64,000 bases of DNA, from the NCBI GenBank assembly GCA_965215715.1, contig OZ244129.1, forward strand, positions 2,666,001 to 2,730,000, read 5' to 3'. Under the pieces are notes generated by a model that was not told the DNA's origin, did no database searches, and saw only the letters and a list, made by a program, of their open reading frames with translations. The translations under genes and the position numbers were made by a program. The stretch comes from HXMU1428-3 sp965215715 (GTDB taxonomy: Bacteria > Pseudomonadota > Alphaproteobacteria > Rhizobiales > HXMU1428-3). This document shows, piece by piece, positions 1 to 8,637 of the stretch (within the stretch, counting starts at the first letter, position 1; every line of letters begins with the position of its first letter).

Positions 1-321
1 GTTGGTGACATCGGGTGTCATTTGCGCATAGCCAAAATAGGCCCGGCGGGTCAAATGCGAGGAGGTGCGCAGCGCCCGGATAAGATGGGTTTTGCCCGCC
101 CCTGACTGACCGTGGAACAACATCATGCGAGATTGCACCCGGTGCGGGGCCAATGTGACGCTGTCTAGAATTTCATTAAATTTAACGCGTGCGGTTTTGT
201 GGACTTCCTCGACATCAAACGGGTCCTGGCGCCAGACATCATCTTCCCAGGTGATGGAATGTTCAAACGTTTGGCCATTTGGTTTCCAGGATGTGTTTTG
301 AACAACACTAGCGATGGTCAT
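1..321 (-). CDS. P-loop ATPase, N-terminal part (runs off the window edge)
   Basis: The first 107 codons of a gene are visible, starting at the ATG at 321 and open to the edge. The protein begins MTIASVVQNTSWKPNG and carries a Walker A motif, GQSGAGKTHLIRAL, at about residues 74-87, so it is a P-loop NTPase; the acidic WEDDVWRQDPFDVEEV stretch before it resembles the lead-in of large AAA-type ATPases. It lies 51 bases downstream of the 369-aa gene on the same strand, so the two are probably cotranscribed and may act together. The Walker B motif and all C-terminal domains are outside the window. I do not recognise the family; defence-type ATPases are one possibility, but nothing visible proves it. 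Confidence 0.75.
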   Translation of the reverse strand, partial: MTIASVVQNTSWKPNGQTFEHSITWEDDVWRQDPFDVEEVHKTARVKFNEILDSVTLAPHRVQSRMMLFHGQSGAGKTHLIRALRTSSHLTRRAYFGYAQMTPDVTN

Positions 322-372
322 TTTTTGTCCTTTACTCAGTCTCATGCGTCTTAAAAAAACGGCTACCAGGTG

Positions 373-1482
373 CTAATCATCAACCCGAATAAAATGCCAT
401 TCGGAGTTTTTATATTCGATCCGGCTTTGGGCCACATCGTCCATATTTGTTTTGTCACGCAAATCAGCGATTGCTAAGCGCAACAATCCGGCCCTATGGG
501 CGTTTAAAATCATTTCTTTGTACGCCTCCTCATCTAGCTGCCAGTGAGGAAACGTTTGACAAAGCTGGCGCCAAATGTGCGAAATAAAGGCCCGCTTATT
601 GCCGGGCCAGCCAACGGCGATGTCTTTAGCGATGTCTAAAACCTGCTGTGTAAATTCGGGCAATGATGGAGGCGCTTGCGTGATGCTTTCACTGCCCCTT
701 GCTTGCCCGCCCTCTTTGGAAGTGACTTGACTTGATTCTTTTGAACTAATCAATTGCCGAAATAACATTTGGCGTAATTCTTGGGCGCTCTCATTAACAG
801 CCCCGACCACTTCTGCAGACAGGCACGCCATTAATTCACCATCACTTTCAACAACATGGCGGGACTTTAACAGCTTAGAGGCCATCATCACCGCTTCTCT
901 TTGGGTGAGGTCATTTTGTGTGATGGGTGTTGTACGAATGCCAGAGGTTAACCCTCGTGTTTCAGCCAGCTTGGCCAGACCAAAACGAATTTGTTCGGGC
1001 GTAACGCTGATAATGTCAAAGGGCAGGTCAAAGGTTTTGGTTAGCAGTACACTGCGCAAGCCTTCAGCAGACAGCAGACGGGCGACCAATTGGCTGGTGG
1101 GTTTTAGGTTCAGCGCCAAGGCGATGATGTACCCATCTCGCACTTCGTGCCAGGCCGCTTTTGGCAGGCGGGTCAATTGCAAAAATTCTAAGGCTCTTGG
1201 TTCACATTGCTGGTTGTGCAAATAAGCATTGGCGCGCACAGGACGGATAAAGCCTTGATCAACGAGGGTTACAATGATTTGGCCGAGAGCGGTGCGCCAA
1301 TCTGAGGCGCTCATAAGTTGCATGACAAAGGGGTGCAAATCTTTGCGCAATTGCACCTCTGTTTCGCCTTCTTTGGGGCCAAACAACAGGCGTAATAGCA
1401 CCAAATCCTCTAAAACCGGCCAGTTCAGCCGCGTTTGAAGAGACTGTTGCTCTTGAACCATTATGGCGTTTTGTTGCCGCAT
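373..1482 (-). CDS. uncharacterised 369-aa protein, partner of the adjacent ATPase
   Basis: A long open frame with an ATG at 1482; a TTG one codon earlier and an ATG at 1461 are alternatives. The protein is mostly helical with no signal peptide or membrane segment. The N-terminal half (NWPVLEDLVLLRLLFGPKEG, LRKDLHPFVMQLMSASDW) reads like winged-helix or helical-repeat material. A Ser/Gln-rich linker follows at about residues 250-275, and the C-terminus ends IEYKNSEWHFIRVDD. It is immediately followed by the truncated P-loop ATPase gene, so it probably supplies a partner or adaptor subunit. I do not recognise the family and assign no function. Confidence 0.7.
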   Translation of the reverse strand: MRQQNAIMVQEQQSLQTRLNWPVLEDLVLLRLLFGPKEGETEVQLRKDLHPFVMQLMSASDWRTALGQIIVTLVDQGFIRPVRANAYLHNQQCEPRALEFLQLTRLPKAAWHEVRDGYIIALALNLKPTSQLVARLLSAEGLRSVLLTKTFDLPFDIISVTPEQIRFGLAKLAETRGLTSGIRTTPITQNDLTQREAVMMASKLLKSRHVVESDGELMACLSAEVVGAVNESAQELRQMLFRQLISSKESSQVTSKEGGQARGSESITQAPPSLPEFTQQVLDIAKDIAVGWPGNKRAFISHIWRQLCQTFPHWQLDEEAYKEMILNAHRAGLLRLAIADLRDKTNMDDVAQSRIEYKNSEWHFIRVDD

Positions 1483-2002
1483 CAATTTTTAACCGTCGTT
1501 TATTGTTTTGATTTTGCAATTTAGTCACGAATGACTTGATGACGAATCATCTCACTAGTTTAGCTGGTTGCTAAACGGTTTTAAGCCTAAAAATTTATTC
1601 CTCCCCGGCTCATTTTCAGTTTGCCAAATCGCAGCTTTTCTGAACCTGAATAGTCATATTTCGGTCCTTTTTTATTGACAAATTGTTCAAAGGGGCAGTT
1701 TGAGGATTAAACAGGTTTTATATCGCTTGAGTTCGGACCTTTATTATCAGGTGCACGTGCGCTTGCCCAAGACACAAGCCTTTAGGTTTGCTGTTTTATT
1801 TGATTTTTGACTGGTTTGGCTTGAATGCCTTAAAATTGGCTGGGAATTTGCTTTTAAGGTCGTTTATTGAGTGCCAGGGGCTCGCTAAGCGTTAAAATTT
1901 GTCCGTGATTGGCACAATCGCAACCTGTTGTTAAGAAAAAAGAGTTAAGTTTTTAGTAATGAAACGTTTTTATCTCATTTGCGATCAGGAGGGAAAGGCT
2001 TT
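1483..2002. other. intergenic region without a recognisable gene
   Basis: About 520 bases between the divergently transcribed ATPase-partner gene and the CAP-domain lipoprotein gene. It should hold both promoters. I see no convincing reading frame, repeat-family copy or tRNA. The ribosome binding site of the lipoprotein (AGGAGGG, 1987-1993) lies at its right end. Confidence 0.5.
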
Positions 2003-2635
2003 ATGAAGCTGCTTAAATTCACCTTTCCATTGCTGTGTTTGTGGCTTGTGGGCTGCTCTAGTCTGCCCTTGAGTGACCCTATTTTTAGCGCCGTTTCACC
2101 TGATACAAAAGCGCAAAAACCTCAAGGAGATAAAGCTGTTGCGGCCCTTTCTAAAAAGGAACTGGCTGCTGGCAAATTGCCTGCGGGCACTTATGATAAA
2201 GCGCCTGTGGGAGCATTTGAGCATCGTAATTATAGTAAGGTTAAGCTGAACCCGATTGAAGCGCTGGCATTGATTAACCAATACAGAGCCTCCAAGGGCT
2301 TGGGCAAAGTAAGCCTTGATACGACTTTAACCAAAATTGCAAAAATCCATTCAAATGACCTGGCCAAGCATGACCGGATTTCTCATTATGGCTCTGACGG
2401 GTCGAACCCTTGGGACCGGGTGGAGCGTTCTGGCTATCGTCCACAATTGGCGGCTGAAAATGTTGGCACGGGCCAACTTTCTATCAAAGAGGTGATGCAG
2501 GGGTGGAAAGACAGCCCCGGGCACAACAAGAACCTGTTGTTGCCCGATGCGAAACATATTGGCATTGCTTTGGTTTACAACCCTAAGACAGAGTATAAAA
2601 CCTTCTGGACTTTGGTGCTGGGGGCTAAATTATAA
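2003..2635 (+). CDS. CAP/SCP-domain lipoprotein
   Basis: I chose the ATG at 2003 because AGGAGGG sits just upstream and the protein then begins with a lipoprotein signal peptide, MKLLKFTFPLLCLWLVGCSS, with a lipobox ending in Cys18. The rest is a CAP (SCP/PR-1, cysteine-rich secretory) domain: NQYRASKGLGKVSLD, KIHSNDLAKHDRISHYGSDG, then AAENVG and a GWKDSPGHNKNLL motif carrying the conserved His/Glu positions. Bacterial CAP proteins are secreted or envelope-attached and their substrates are mostly unknown. A strong terminator follows at 2685-2720, so it appears to be a single-gene unit. Confidence 0.88.
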   Translation: MKLLKFTFPLLCLWLVGCSSLPLSDPIFSAVSPDTKAQKPQGDKAVAALSKKELAAGKLPAGTYDKAPVGAFEHRNYSKVKLNPIEALALINQYRASKGLGKVSLDTTLTKIAKIHSNDLAKHDRISHYGSDGSNPWDRVERSGYRPQLAAENVGTGQLSIKEVMQGWKDSPGHNKNLLLPDAKHIGIALVYNPKTEYKTFWTLVLGAKL

Positions 2636-2684
2636 AGGATCACGTTATCAGGTGAGGCATTTATCCTTTCCCAAAGACTTTTTA

Positions 2685-2720
2685 ACCGGCTTCTTTCAGA
2701 TAAAAGAAGCCGGTTTTTTT
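2685..2720 (+). terminator. Rho-independent terminator after the CAP lipoprotein gene
   Basis: Ten-base arms ACCGGCTTCT and AGAAGCCGGT around a 10-base loop, followed by a run of eight T. It lies between convergent genes and can serve the plus-strand lipoprotein gene. Confidence 0.85.
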
Positions 2721-4050
2721 ATGAGTTGGAAAAGGCAAAGATGGTTATTTTCAAGCGCAGCTTTATGGCCAGGAAAAACATCAGTGCGGCCAATGTTAAT
2801 GACAGTGAGGTTGCACTGGCCGCTCCCATCAATCCGTAAGGGGGGATCAGCATAAAATTTAAGATGATATTGATAACAGCGGTGACAAACAAAACAGCTG
2901 CGCATAGTTTTTGTTCGCCCAACATGTTGAGCACATATTCAGCCGGGCCAAACATGGCTTTGATCACCAACCCTATGGCTAGAATAAACATTACTGGGTA
3001 GGCATTGGTAAATTCAGGACCAAACAACCATAATAGCGGCTTGCCCATGATCAGCAAAAGAATTGCGGCTGCTAGCGAGGGCCAGAATGTCCATGTCACA
3101 GAGCGGCGGATAATACTGGCCAGCAATTTGCGATCACCTCGCGCTTCATAGGCTGAAAAGCGATTGGCCACTGCATTCGAGACAGCAAAATGGACAAAGG
3201 TGATCAGGTTGATGGTTTTTAAAGCGGCATAATAAATCGCTATATCTGCAGGGGGGTGATAGCGCGAGAGCACCAGCACATCCGTGTTTTGTAAGAACAG
3301 CACAAAGCTTTCCATCAGCAAAATAGGAAAGGCTGTGGCGAGCCAAAACTTTGTTTCATTGTGACGGTCCCCCTTTGGCACTTCTTGGCGGATGCGGGGG
3401 TGTAACATGATGATTTGTATCAGTGAGGTGAGCCAGGTGGCAATGACAGCGGCTGAAATGGCGGTCACAGCGCTCATTTCATAGCCGTTGAAATATAAAA
3501 AAGCCATGACGCCAAGGATTAAAAGTGGGCGCAATAAAAAGGGAGGAATGAGGGCCAGGTTCATCCAACTATAACCACGGGCCATCGAATCATGCAGATC
3601 TGTTAAGGCGTAAGCGGGCAGGCAAATCAGCACCAGGAGGGCGGGGAGAAAGACATAATTTTCAACATGGTCTTTTAATATGAGCAACAGAGCAAGACTG
3701 ATGAACATTAACGCCGTTGCAGTAAACAAGGTGATCAGGCGGCTTTGAAAGATAATGCCGCGCAAGCGCGCCAGATCTGCTTTTTCAGTGTATTCTGGGA
3801 TAAAGCGGATAACGGCTGTGTTCAGCCCTAATGTGGACAGGCCGCCTAAAATCAGCAACCAGACCCAAACATAAGCAAAGATGCCATATTCATAACTGCC
3901 CATCCAGCGCGCCAGGATGATCTGGCTTAAATAAGCCAGCCCAGCGCTGCCCACCCGAATGAGAAACGCAAAGATGGCGTTTCGGCCTGCCACGCCTTCA
4001 TCTGTCTCACCGCGCAATGAGGAGATGAGTGATGCAAGCTTTGCACGCAT
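2719..4050 (-). CDS. MOP-superfamily polysaccharide flippase (Wzx-like)
   Basis: This is a 443-aa integral membrane protein with about 12-14 hydrophobic segments. It starts MRAKLASLISSLRGETDEGV, followed by FLIRVGSAGLAYLSQIILAR and WMGSYEYGIFAYVWVWLLIL, the usual N-terminal pattern of polysaccharide biosynthesis (PST/oligosaccharide flippase) proteins. Such proteins move lipid-linked sugar units across the inner membrane for capsule, O-antigen or exopolysaccharide assembly. No glycosyltransferase genes flank it, so its substrate cannot be inferred. The stop codon nearly touches the terminator of the convergent lipoprotein gene. Confidence 0.85.
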   Translation of the reverse strand: MRAKLASLISSLRGETDEGVAGRNAIFAFLIRVGSAGLAYLSQIILARWMGSYEYGIFAYVWVWLLILGGLSTLGLNTAVIRFIPEYTEKADLARLRGIIFQSRLITLFTATALMFISLALLLILKDHVENYVFLPALLVLICLPAYALTDLHDSMARGYSWMNLALIPPFLLRPLLILGVMAFLYFNGYEMSAVTAISAAVIATWLTSLIQIIMLHPRIRQEVPKGDRHNETKFWLATAFPILLMESFVLFLQNTDVLVLSRYHPPADIAIYYAALKTINLITFVHFAVSNAVANRFSAYEARGDRKLLASIIRRSVTWTFWPSLAAAILLLIMGKPLLWLFGPEFTNAYPVMFILAIGLVIKAMFGPAEYVLNMLGEQKLCAAVLFVTAVINIILNFMLIPPYGLMGAASATSLSLTLAALMFFLAIKLRLKITIFAFSNS

Positions 4051-4154
4051 GTGATGGCCCCTTTATCTTTTTCTCAATTGGGTTTGCACTATAGTCTTTT
4101 TATTTGGAAAATATAGGGAACTCTTGATATAGAGGATAGAGTTGTTTGGAAAAA

Positions 4155-4409
4155 CTAGTTGATTAAATTTTCACACAAGCTTTGTTTGTACTGTTGGTCA
4201 AGGTAGGTCATAACTCGCAGCCAGCTTTCTGCTCTTGTGTGGTCTTCTAGCTCAAGATGCTCATCTAGAAAAAAGGCTGCCATATTTATGGCTTGTGAGC
4301 CAAATTTTTGCACCAAGGCAGCTGACATCTGCGCAATCTCGGCTTCGGAAAAAATGAGCTCTTGGGTCTCATAAGATATTTCAGTTTCAGATTCTGACAA
4401 ATTTTTCAT
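4155..4409 (-). CDS. hypothetical acidic small protein
   Basis: This is an 84-aa protein from the ATG at 4409 (MKNLSESETEISYETQELIF); the frame stays open upstream to 4502 but the extra residues look non-coding. It is acidic and helical (EAEIAQMSAALVQKFGSQA, FFLDEHLELEDHTRAESWL), with no membrane segment. I do not recognise the family. It stands alone between the flippase and the DUF924 gene. Confidence 0.5.
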   Translation of the reverse strand: MKNLSESETEISYETQELIFSEAEIAQMSAALVQKFGSQAINMAAFFLDEHLELEDHTRAESWLRVMTYLDQQYKQSLCENLIN

Positions 4410-4546
4410 CCACAAATTATCTGTTTTTTTGATATTCAGTATGAAAAATTTATCACAGGGCTGTTGTTTTTCCTTCAAGATTGGCTGTCGGATTAGATTC
4501 AATTTTTATCTAGTTTTGTCTCTTTTTCCCTTACGTTTTATTAACC

Positions 4547-5083
4547 TTAAAAGCCTGCTCCCTCAATGCTTAAATAATCCAGCTCTTCCTGGGTTGATTT
4601 TCGGCCTAAGAGCTCATTGCGATGAGGAAAACGTCCATATTTTTCAATGAGTTCCAGGTGTCTGCGGGCATAATCTTCCCCTTTTTCATCGTCAGCTTTG
4701 CGGTATAAGTTCAGGCAAAAATGTTGATCTTTTATATCTTCAGAATGCATAAAAGGGAGATAGAAAAAGGACTTTAAGTCAGCGCTTACTTGTTGATCCC
4801 ATTGCTGATCAATCGCTGTTCTTGCAAATTTTCTGGCCGTTTCATCATAGGCAAAGGCTTGTGCCGTGCCGCGGTGAATATTTCTTGGGAATTGATCAAG
4901 GGCCAGCACACTTGCCAGCATGCCATTGGGATTGGTTTGCCAGTGGTCATACTGGCCATCAACAATTTGGTCTGGCAGGGTTTGGAATTTTTCCTTTACG
5001 CTTTGATCAAACGTCTCATCTTTTTTAAACCAAATCTGCGGGCCTGCTTGAAACCAAAAATTTAGGACATCGTCTGGTTGCAT
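4547..5083 (-). CDS. DUF924 family protein
   Basis: This 178-aa soluble protein has the hallmarks of DUF924: LNFWFQAGPQIWFKKDETFD at the N-terminus, then LALDQFPRNIHRGTAQAFA and FFYLPFMHSEDIKDQ. The fold is a TPR-like alpha-helical bundle; no biochemical role is established. The length is normal for the family. It is a monocistronic-looking gene on the same strand as the carboxypeptidase gene upstream of it. Confidence 0.88.
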   Translation of the reverse strand: MQPDDVLNFWFQAGPQIWFKKDETFDQSVKEKFQTLPDQIVDGQYDHWQTNPNGMLASVLALDQFPRNIHRGTAQAFAYDETARKFARTAIDQQWDQQVSADLKSFFYLPFMHSEDIKDQHFCLNLYRKADDEKGEDYARRHLELIEKYGRFPHRNELLGRKSTQEELDYLSIEGAGF

Positions 5084-5125
5084 TTTGAAAAAAACTGCCT
5101 CAGCTACACAGGTGGATAAAGCTTA

Positions 5126-6178
5126 TTAATTTTTCTTCTTGGTGCTTTTCTTTTTCGCAACCTTTTTAGTTGTCTTTTTCTTTTTGCGTTTCACGATCCT
5201 GCGTTTTTTGCGCACCTTTCGTGGTCGGTAATTACATACCACCGGGCGCAGATTAGCTGGGCCAGCATTTAATTGTGTGCCAACTGCAACGGAGCTGAAA
5301 TTCACTGGAAACAGCGTCTTCCACCAATAGTTGGCGAAGGCATGGTCAAATAGCTCTATGGCGCGTATGCGGCGTGCTTTGGTTGATCTTGCACCGAGCA
5401 CCACAACAATCATACGGCGGCCATTGCGCGTCGCGCTGGCCACAACATTAAAACCAGAGGCACAAATAAAGCCGGTTTTCATACCGTCAGCGCCCTCATA
5501 GGTGCGCAGCAAATCATTGTGAGAGCGCATGCGGCGTTTGCCGACTTTCACAGAGCCAAGAGAAAAGAGATGATTATGTTCAGGAAAGTCGCTGATGATG
5601 GCACGGGCCAACATTCCCATATCTCTGGCGGTTGTCACCTGACCTTGATGAGGAAGCCCGTGCGGGTTGTAAAATTTGGTTCTACGCATACCAAGCCGTT
5701 TGGCGGTATCGTTCATGGACTTAACAAAATTAGGTACAGAGCCGCCGATTTTTTCTGCAATCATAACCGCAACGTCATTGGCTGATTTTACAATTAAAAT
5801 CTCAATGGCGTCTTTTAACTTCATGGTTGCGTTTAAGGGCAAGCCAATTTTACTTGGTGGTTGGGCCCGGGCGTTGGCTGAATTAATCAGCTTTGACTCC
5901 ATGGTGACTTTTTTAGCCTTTAGTGCTTCAAACACCAAATAAGCGGTCATTAATTTTGTCAGTGATGCGGGATGCCAGAGGCGATCTGCCTCTTCTGAAT
6001 AGATGACAAGATCGCTTTTCATATCAAAGACCAAAGCTGGGTTTGCTCTGGCTGGCTGGCCGCCAATCATGAACACAGTGCACAGCACAATGAGGGCCTG
6101 AATGGCCTTTTTTATTTTGAGAACAGAATACGACTTATTTCGTATAAAGCTTTTTTGGGCTTGGGCTTTTGTCTTCAT
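5126..6178 (-). CDS. D-alanyl-D-alanine carboxypeptidase (peptidase S11) with a polylysine tail
   Basis: A serine-type D,D-peptidase that trims the terminal D-Ala from peptidoglycan pentapeptides in the periplasm. The three penicillin-binding motifs are present: SLTK in HPASLTKLMTAYLVFEAL, SAN in VKSANDVAVMIAE and KTG in GADGMKTGFICASGFN. The ATG at 6178 is preferred; the frame continues to 6205. A signal peptide (IQALIVLCTVFMIGGQPARA) precedes the mature NPALV. The C-terminus departs from PBP5/6: instead of the beta-rich domain and amphipathic anchor, it ends in about 33 residues that are almost all Lys, Arg or Thr, suggesting electrostatic attachment to wall polymers or membrane. Function is secure; the role of the tail is inferred. 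Confidence 0.9.
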   Translation of the reverse strand: MKTKAQAQKSFIRNKSYSVLKIKKAIQALIVLCTVFMIGGQPARANPALVFDMKSDLVIYSEEADRLWHPASLTKLMTAYLVFEALKAKKVTMESKLINSANARAQPPSKIGLPLNATMKLKDAIEILIVKSANDVAVMIAEKIGGSVPNFVKSMNDTAKRLGMRRTKFYNPHGLPHQGQVTTARDMGMLARAIISDFPEHNHLFSLGSVKVGKRRMRSHNDLLRTYEGADGMKTGFICASGFNVVASATRNGRRMIVVVLGARSTKARRIRAIELFDHAFANYWWKTLFPVNFSSVAVGTQLNAGPANLRPVVCNYRPRKVRKKRRIVKRKKKKTTKKVAKKKSTKKKN

Positions 6179-6475
6179 TGTACTGTTCTCGATTGCTAAG
6201 GCCATAAAGTTGATGGCTTTGAAGAAATTTTTTTAAAAATTTCTCAAGATTATAATGTGTTCAGTTTTGAAGATGTCTTGGTATTTAAAACGAATTTTTT
6301 AACATCCCTCAGACCATCCCTATTCGGCCATTTTATCGTTTTTTATTATTGTACTTTGTAGCCACGAGATTGCTGTGATCTTAATTTACTCTGTTTGAGG
6401 TTTCAAGCATCTGGTGATAAATCCTGTTTAAAGGTTCTGTAAAAGATTTTTAGGCTTTTTTTAGGAGCTCTGGCG

Positions 6476-7465
6476 ATGTCTAAAGCACAGGTTATTCATG
6501 AATTAGGAGCACCCACTGCCATGAGGTGGCAAGATTGGGCTGTTGACGACCCAGAACAGGGCGAGGTTCAATTGCGCCACACAGCTATTGGTGTGAACTT
6601 TGCTGATACTTATCATCGTGCTGGTATTTCTCATCCTTGGCCAGTTCCCCCTTGCCCTGTCGTCATCGGCTTTGAAGGCGTTGGGGTAATTGAGGGTCTA
6701 GGGGACGGTGTTGCAGACTTTCAGATTGGGGATCGGGTCGCTTATGGCATCCCGCCGCTTGGCAGTTATAGTGAAGTGCGCAATTACCCAGCAGATAAAC
6801 TTGTTCATTTACCTGACGGGCTGGATGATAAGCAGGTTGCGGCCCTGTTAATGAAAGGCATGACAGCTCATTATCTGTTGCATCGGACATATAAAGTTAA
6901 AGCCGGGGATACCATTTTGGTTCATGCAGCAGCGGGCGGCATGGGGCTTATTTTATGCCAATGGGCAAAAGCTTTAGGGGCAACGATTGTTGGCACTGTG
7001 AGCACGGATGAAAAAGCTGAAATGGCCCGTTCAGCTGGTTGTCATTATCCCGTGGTTCGCTCAAAGGAAAATTTTGTCGATAAGGTTCGCGAGGTTACTG
7101 ACGGGGAAGGGGCAGCGGTCGTTTATGAAGCAATTGGCAAAGACACGCTGCAAAACTCCCTTGATAGTTTAAGGCCGATGGGGGTGTGCGCTGCTTATGG
7201 CCATGTTTCAGGCCCGCCAGACCCGATAGACGTTATTCAAGACCTTGGACGGCGCGGTTCCCTGTTTATAACGCGCCCTGCCATTATGCACTATGTTGCC
7301 AAACGGGAAGACCTTGAGTGGACAAGCAGAGATCTTTTTAAAGCCATAAGTGATGGTATTTTGGATGCAAATATCAATTATCAATATCCGCTTAAAGATG
7401 CTGTTAAAGCTCATGAAGCGATAGAAAGTGGCCGCACAGTGGGCGCCACAGTGCTTTTGCCTTAA
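6476..7465 (+). CDS. NADPH:quinone oxidoreductase, zinc-independent MDR family
   Basis: A 329-aa medium-chain dehydrogenase/reductase. The N-terminal GroES-like part has GVNFADTYHRAGISHPWPVP, typical of quinone reductases (zeta-crystallin/QorA type). The nucleotide-binding motif is HAAAGGMGLILCQWAKALG. The zinc-ligand cysteines of alcohol dehydrogenases are absent. Expected reaction: NADPH-dependent one-electron reduction of quinones or reduction of activated alkenes in the cytoplasm. The start at 6476 has TAGGAG ahead of it. The gene ends only five bases before the tRNA-Leu on the opposite strand. Confidence 0.88.
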   Translation: MSKAQVIHELGAPTAMRWQDWAVDDPEQGEVQLRHTAIGVNFADTYHRAGISHPWPVPPCPVVIGFEGVGVIEGLGDGVADFQIGDRVAYGIPPLGSYSEVRNYPADKLVHLPDGLDDKQVAALLMKGMTAHYLLHRTYKVKAGDTILVHAAAGGMGLILCQWAKALGATIVGTVSTDEKAEMARSAGCHYPVVRSKENFVDKVREVTDGEGAAVVYEAIGKDTLQNSLDSLRPMGVCAAYGHVSGPPDPIDVIQDLGRRGSLFITRPAIMHYVAKREDLEWTSRDLFKAISDGILDANINYQYPLKDAVKAHEAIESGRTVGATVLLP

Positions 7466-7469
7466 GTGG

Positions 7470-7556
7470 TGGTGCCCCTGGCCTGACTCGAACAGGCACG
7501 CCCTAATGGACAACAGATTTTGAATCTGTCGCGTCTACCAATTCCGCCACAGGGGC
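7470..7556 (-). tRNA. tRNA-Leu, anticodon CAA
   Basis: Read on the minus strand it is an 87-base cloverleaf with encoded CCA. The acceptor arms are GCCCCTG and CAGGGGC; the D arm has GGCGGAATTGGTAGACGCG; the anticodon stem is ACAGA/TCTGT around TTCAAAA, giving anticodon CAA; the T arm has GTTCGAGTC. A class II variable arm is present, as expected for leucine. It reads UUG codons. Confidence 0.95.
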
Positions 7557-7726
7557 CCTCAAAAAAGTCTTCATGGGCCTTTACCCATGATCACAACATA
7601 CTGATATGTTGTGCCGCATCCAAAAGTTTGGATCTTTATTTTGAGAACACAGCCGATCTACAACAGATCTTTATAATTTGCAAGCAGATTGAGTGTTTTG
7701 ATAGACATCATTCTTTTTGCCTTGCG

Positions 7727-7831
7727 AGAGCATCTCTTATTATTGAAAAGAATCGATGGGATGCTCTAGCTCTTTGTTTTTACGCACTTCTTATCGGAAA
7801 ACCGCTTCACACTTTTCCGGAAGTGCTCTAT
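7727..7831. repeat. rhizobial-type mosaic intergenic repeat (family C/D, copy 1)
   Basis: Two hairpin modules: AGAGCATC paired with GATGCTCT, a linker like CTCTTTGTTTTTACGC, then GGAAAACCGCTTCACACTTTTCC and a closing GTGCTCTA. This architecture is very common between genes in Rhizobium, Brucella and relatives. It fills the gap between tRNA-Leu and the YqaA gene. Two short hairpins (ATGGGCCTTTACCCAT and ACAACATACTGATATGTTGT) lie between the tRNA and this repeat. Confidence 0.7.
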
Positions 7832-7871
7832 AGAGTTGACGCTGCGGTTTATTTAGTTAAGAGAGGCAAAC

Positions 7872-8453
7872 ATGTTGCGCCGTATTTATGAGTGGGTTTT
7901 ACGCCTTGGGGAGCATCGTCACGCGCCCACAGCTCTGTTTGGTGTTTCTTTTGCAGAAAGCTCCTTTTTTCCCATCCCGCCTGATGTGATGTTGATCCCG
8001 ATGATTTTAGCTGAGCGGCTGAAAGCGTGGCGGTTTGCCCTTATTTGCACCATTGGCTCTGTGCTGGGGGGGCTGTTTGGTTATTATATTGGGGCCGCTT
8101 TATATGATGTTGTTGGCCAACCAATTGTTGCCTTTTACGGGCTAGAGCACAAAATGGACAGCTTTTTTGAGCAGTATAAGCTTTATGGCGCTTTAATCGT
8201 GTTTCTAGCTGGTTTTACGCCCATTCCTTATAAGGTGTTCACCATTGCAAGCGGGGTGGCTGGACTAAACTTGCCGGTGTTTGTTATTGCCAGCTTGCTT
8301 TCGCGTGGGGCGCGATTTTTTCTGGTGGCAACCATGCTGTATTTTTTTGGGCCCACCATTCGCAACTTTATTGAGCGCTATTTAGGGCTTGTTACGTTGG
8401 TTGGAGGCATTTTATTGGTTGGTGGTTTTGTCGCTCTTAAATATCTTTGGTAA
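7872..8453 (+). CDS. YqaA/DedA-family membrane protein
   Basis: This 193-aa protein has the VTT/DedA hallmarks FAESSFFPIPPDVMLIPMI near the N-terminus and AGFTPIPYKVFTIASGVAG later, plus a Gly-rich re-entrant segment, VLGGLFGYYIGAALYDV. Four or five hydrophobic segments are visible. DedA-type proteins are inner-membrane proteins implicated in lipid scrambling, envelope homeostasis and proton-coupled resistance. The YqaA subgroup is shorter, and this length fits it. A family A palindrome separates it from dsbB. Confidence 0.88.
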   Translation: MLRRIYEWVLRLGEHRHAPTALFGVSFAESSFFPIPPDVMLIPMILAERLKAWRFALICTIGSVLGGLFGYYIGAALYDVVGQPIVAFYGLEHKMDSFFEQYKLYGALIVFLAGFTPIPYKVFTIASGVAGLNLPVFVIASLLSRGARFFLVATMLYFFGPTIRNFIERYLGLVTLVGGILLVGGFVALKYLW

Positions 8454-8478
8454 AAATATTTTCAGATAGGCTTGCACC

Positions 8479-8604
8479 GTGCCTTAACTTCCATGGTGAG
8501 ACTTTGGCATTTTAGACTAGCTTGTCAAGGGTTCCCGCATAGCGGCTACCGCCCTTGACAAGCTAGTCTAAAATGCAAAAATCTAACCATGGAAGTTAAG
8601 GCAC
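8479..8604. repeat. palindromic element, family A copy 1
   Basis: A 126-bp inverted repeat: left arm 8479-8531 and right arm 8552-8604, 53 bases each, 50 of 53 positions complementary, around a 20-base loop. The outer end reads GTGCCTTAACTTCCATGGT and the inner end CTTGTCAAGGG, mirrored on the other side. It lies between co-oriented yqaA and dsbB. As RNA it would fold into a very long hairpin; there is no T-run, so it is not a typical Rho-independent terminator. See copies at 17534 and 31620. Confidence 0.9.
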
Positions 8605-8637
8605 ACTCTAGGCTCGATTTTAAGGAATAACGTTTCT

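Noticed and set aside
7520..7891. 123-codon plus-strand frame between tRNA-Leu and the YqaA gene
   Set aside because: It begins inside the tRNA gene, runs through a rhizobial-type intergenic repeat and overlaps the next start codon.
8479..8604. Simple Rho-independent terminator
   Set aside because: The stem is far too long, and there is no T-run on either strand at the stem base; it recurs elsewhere as a repeat family.
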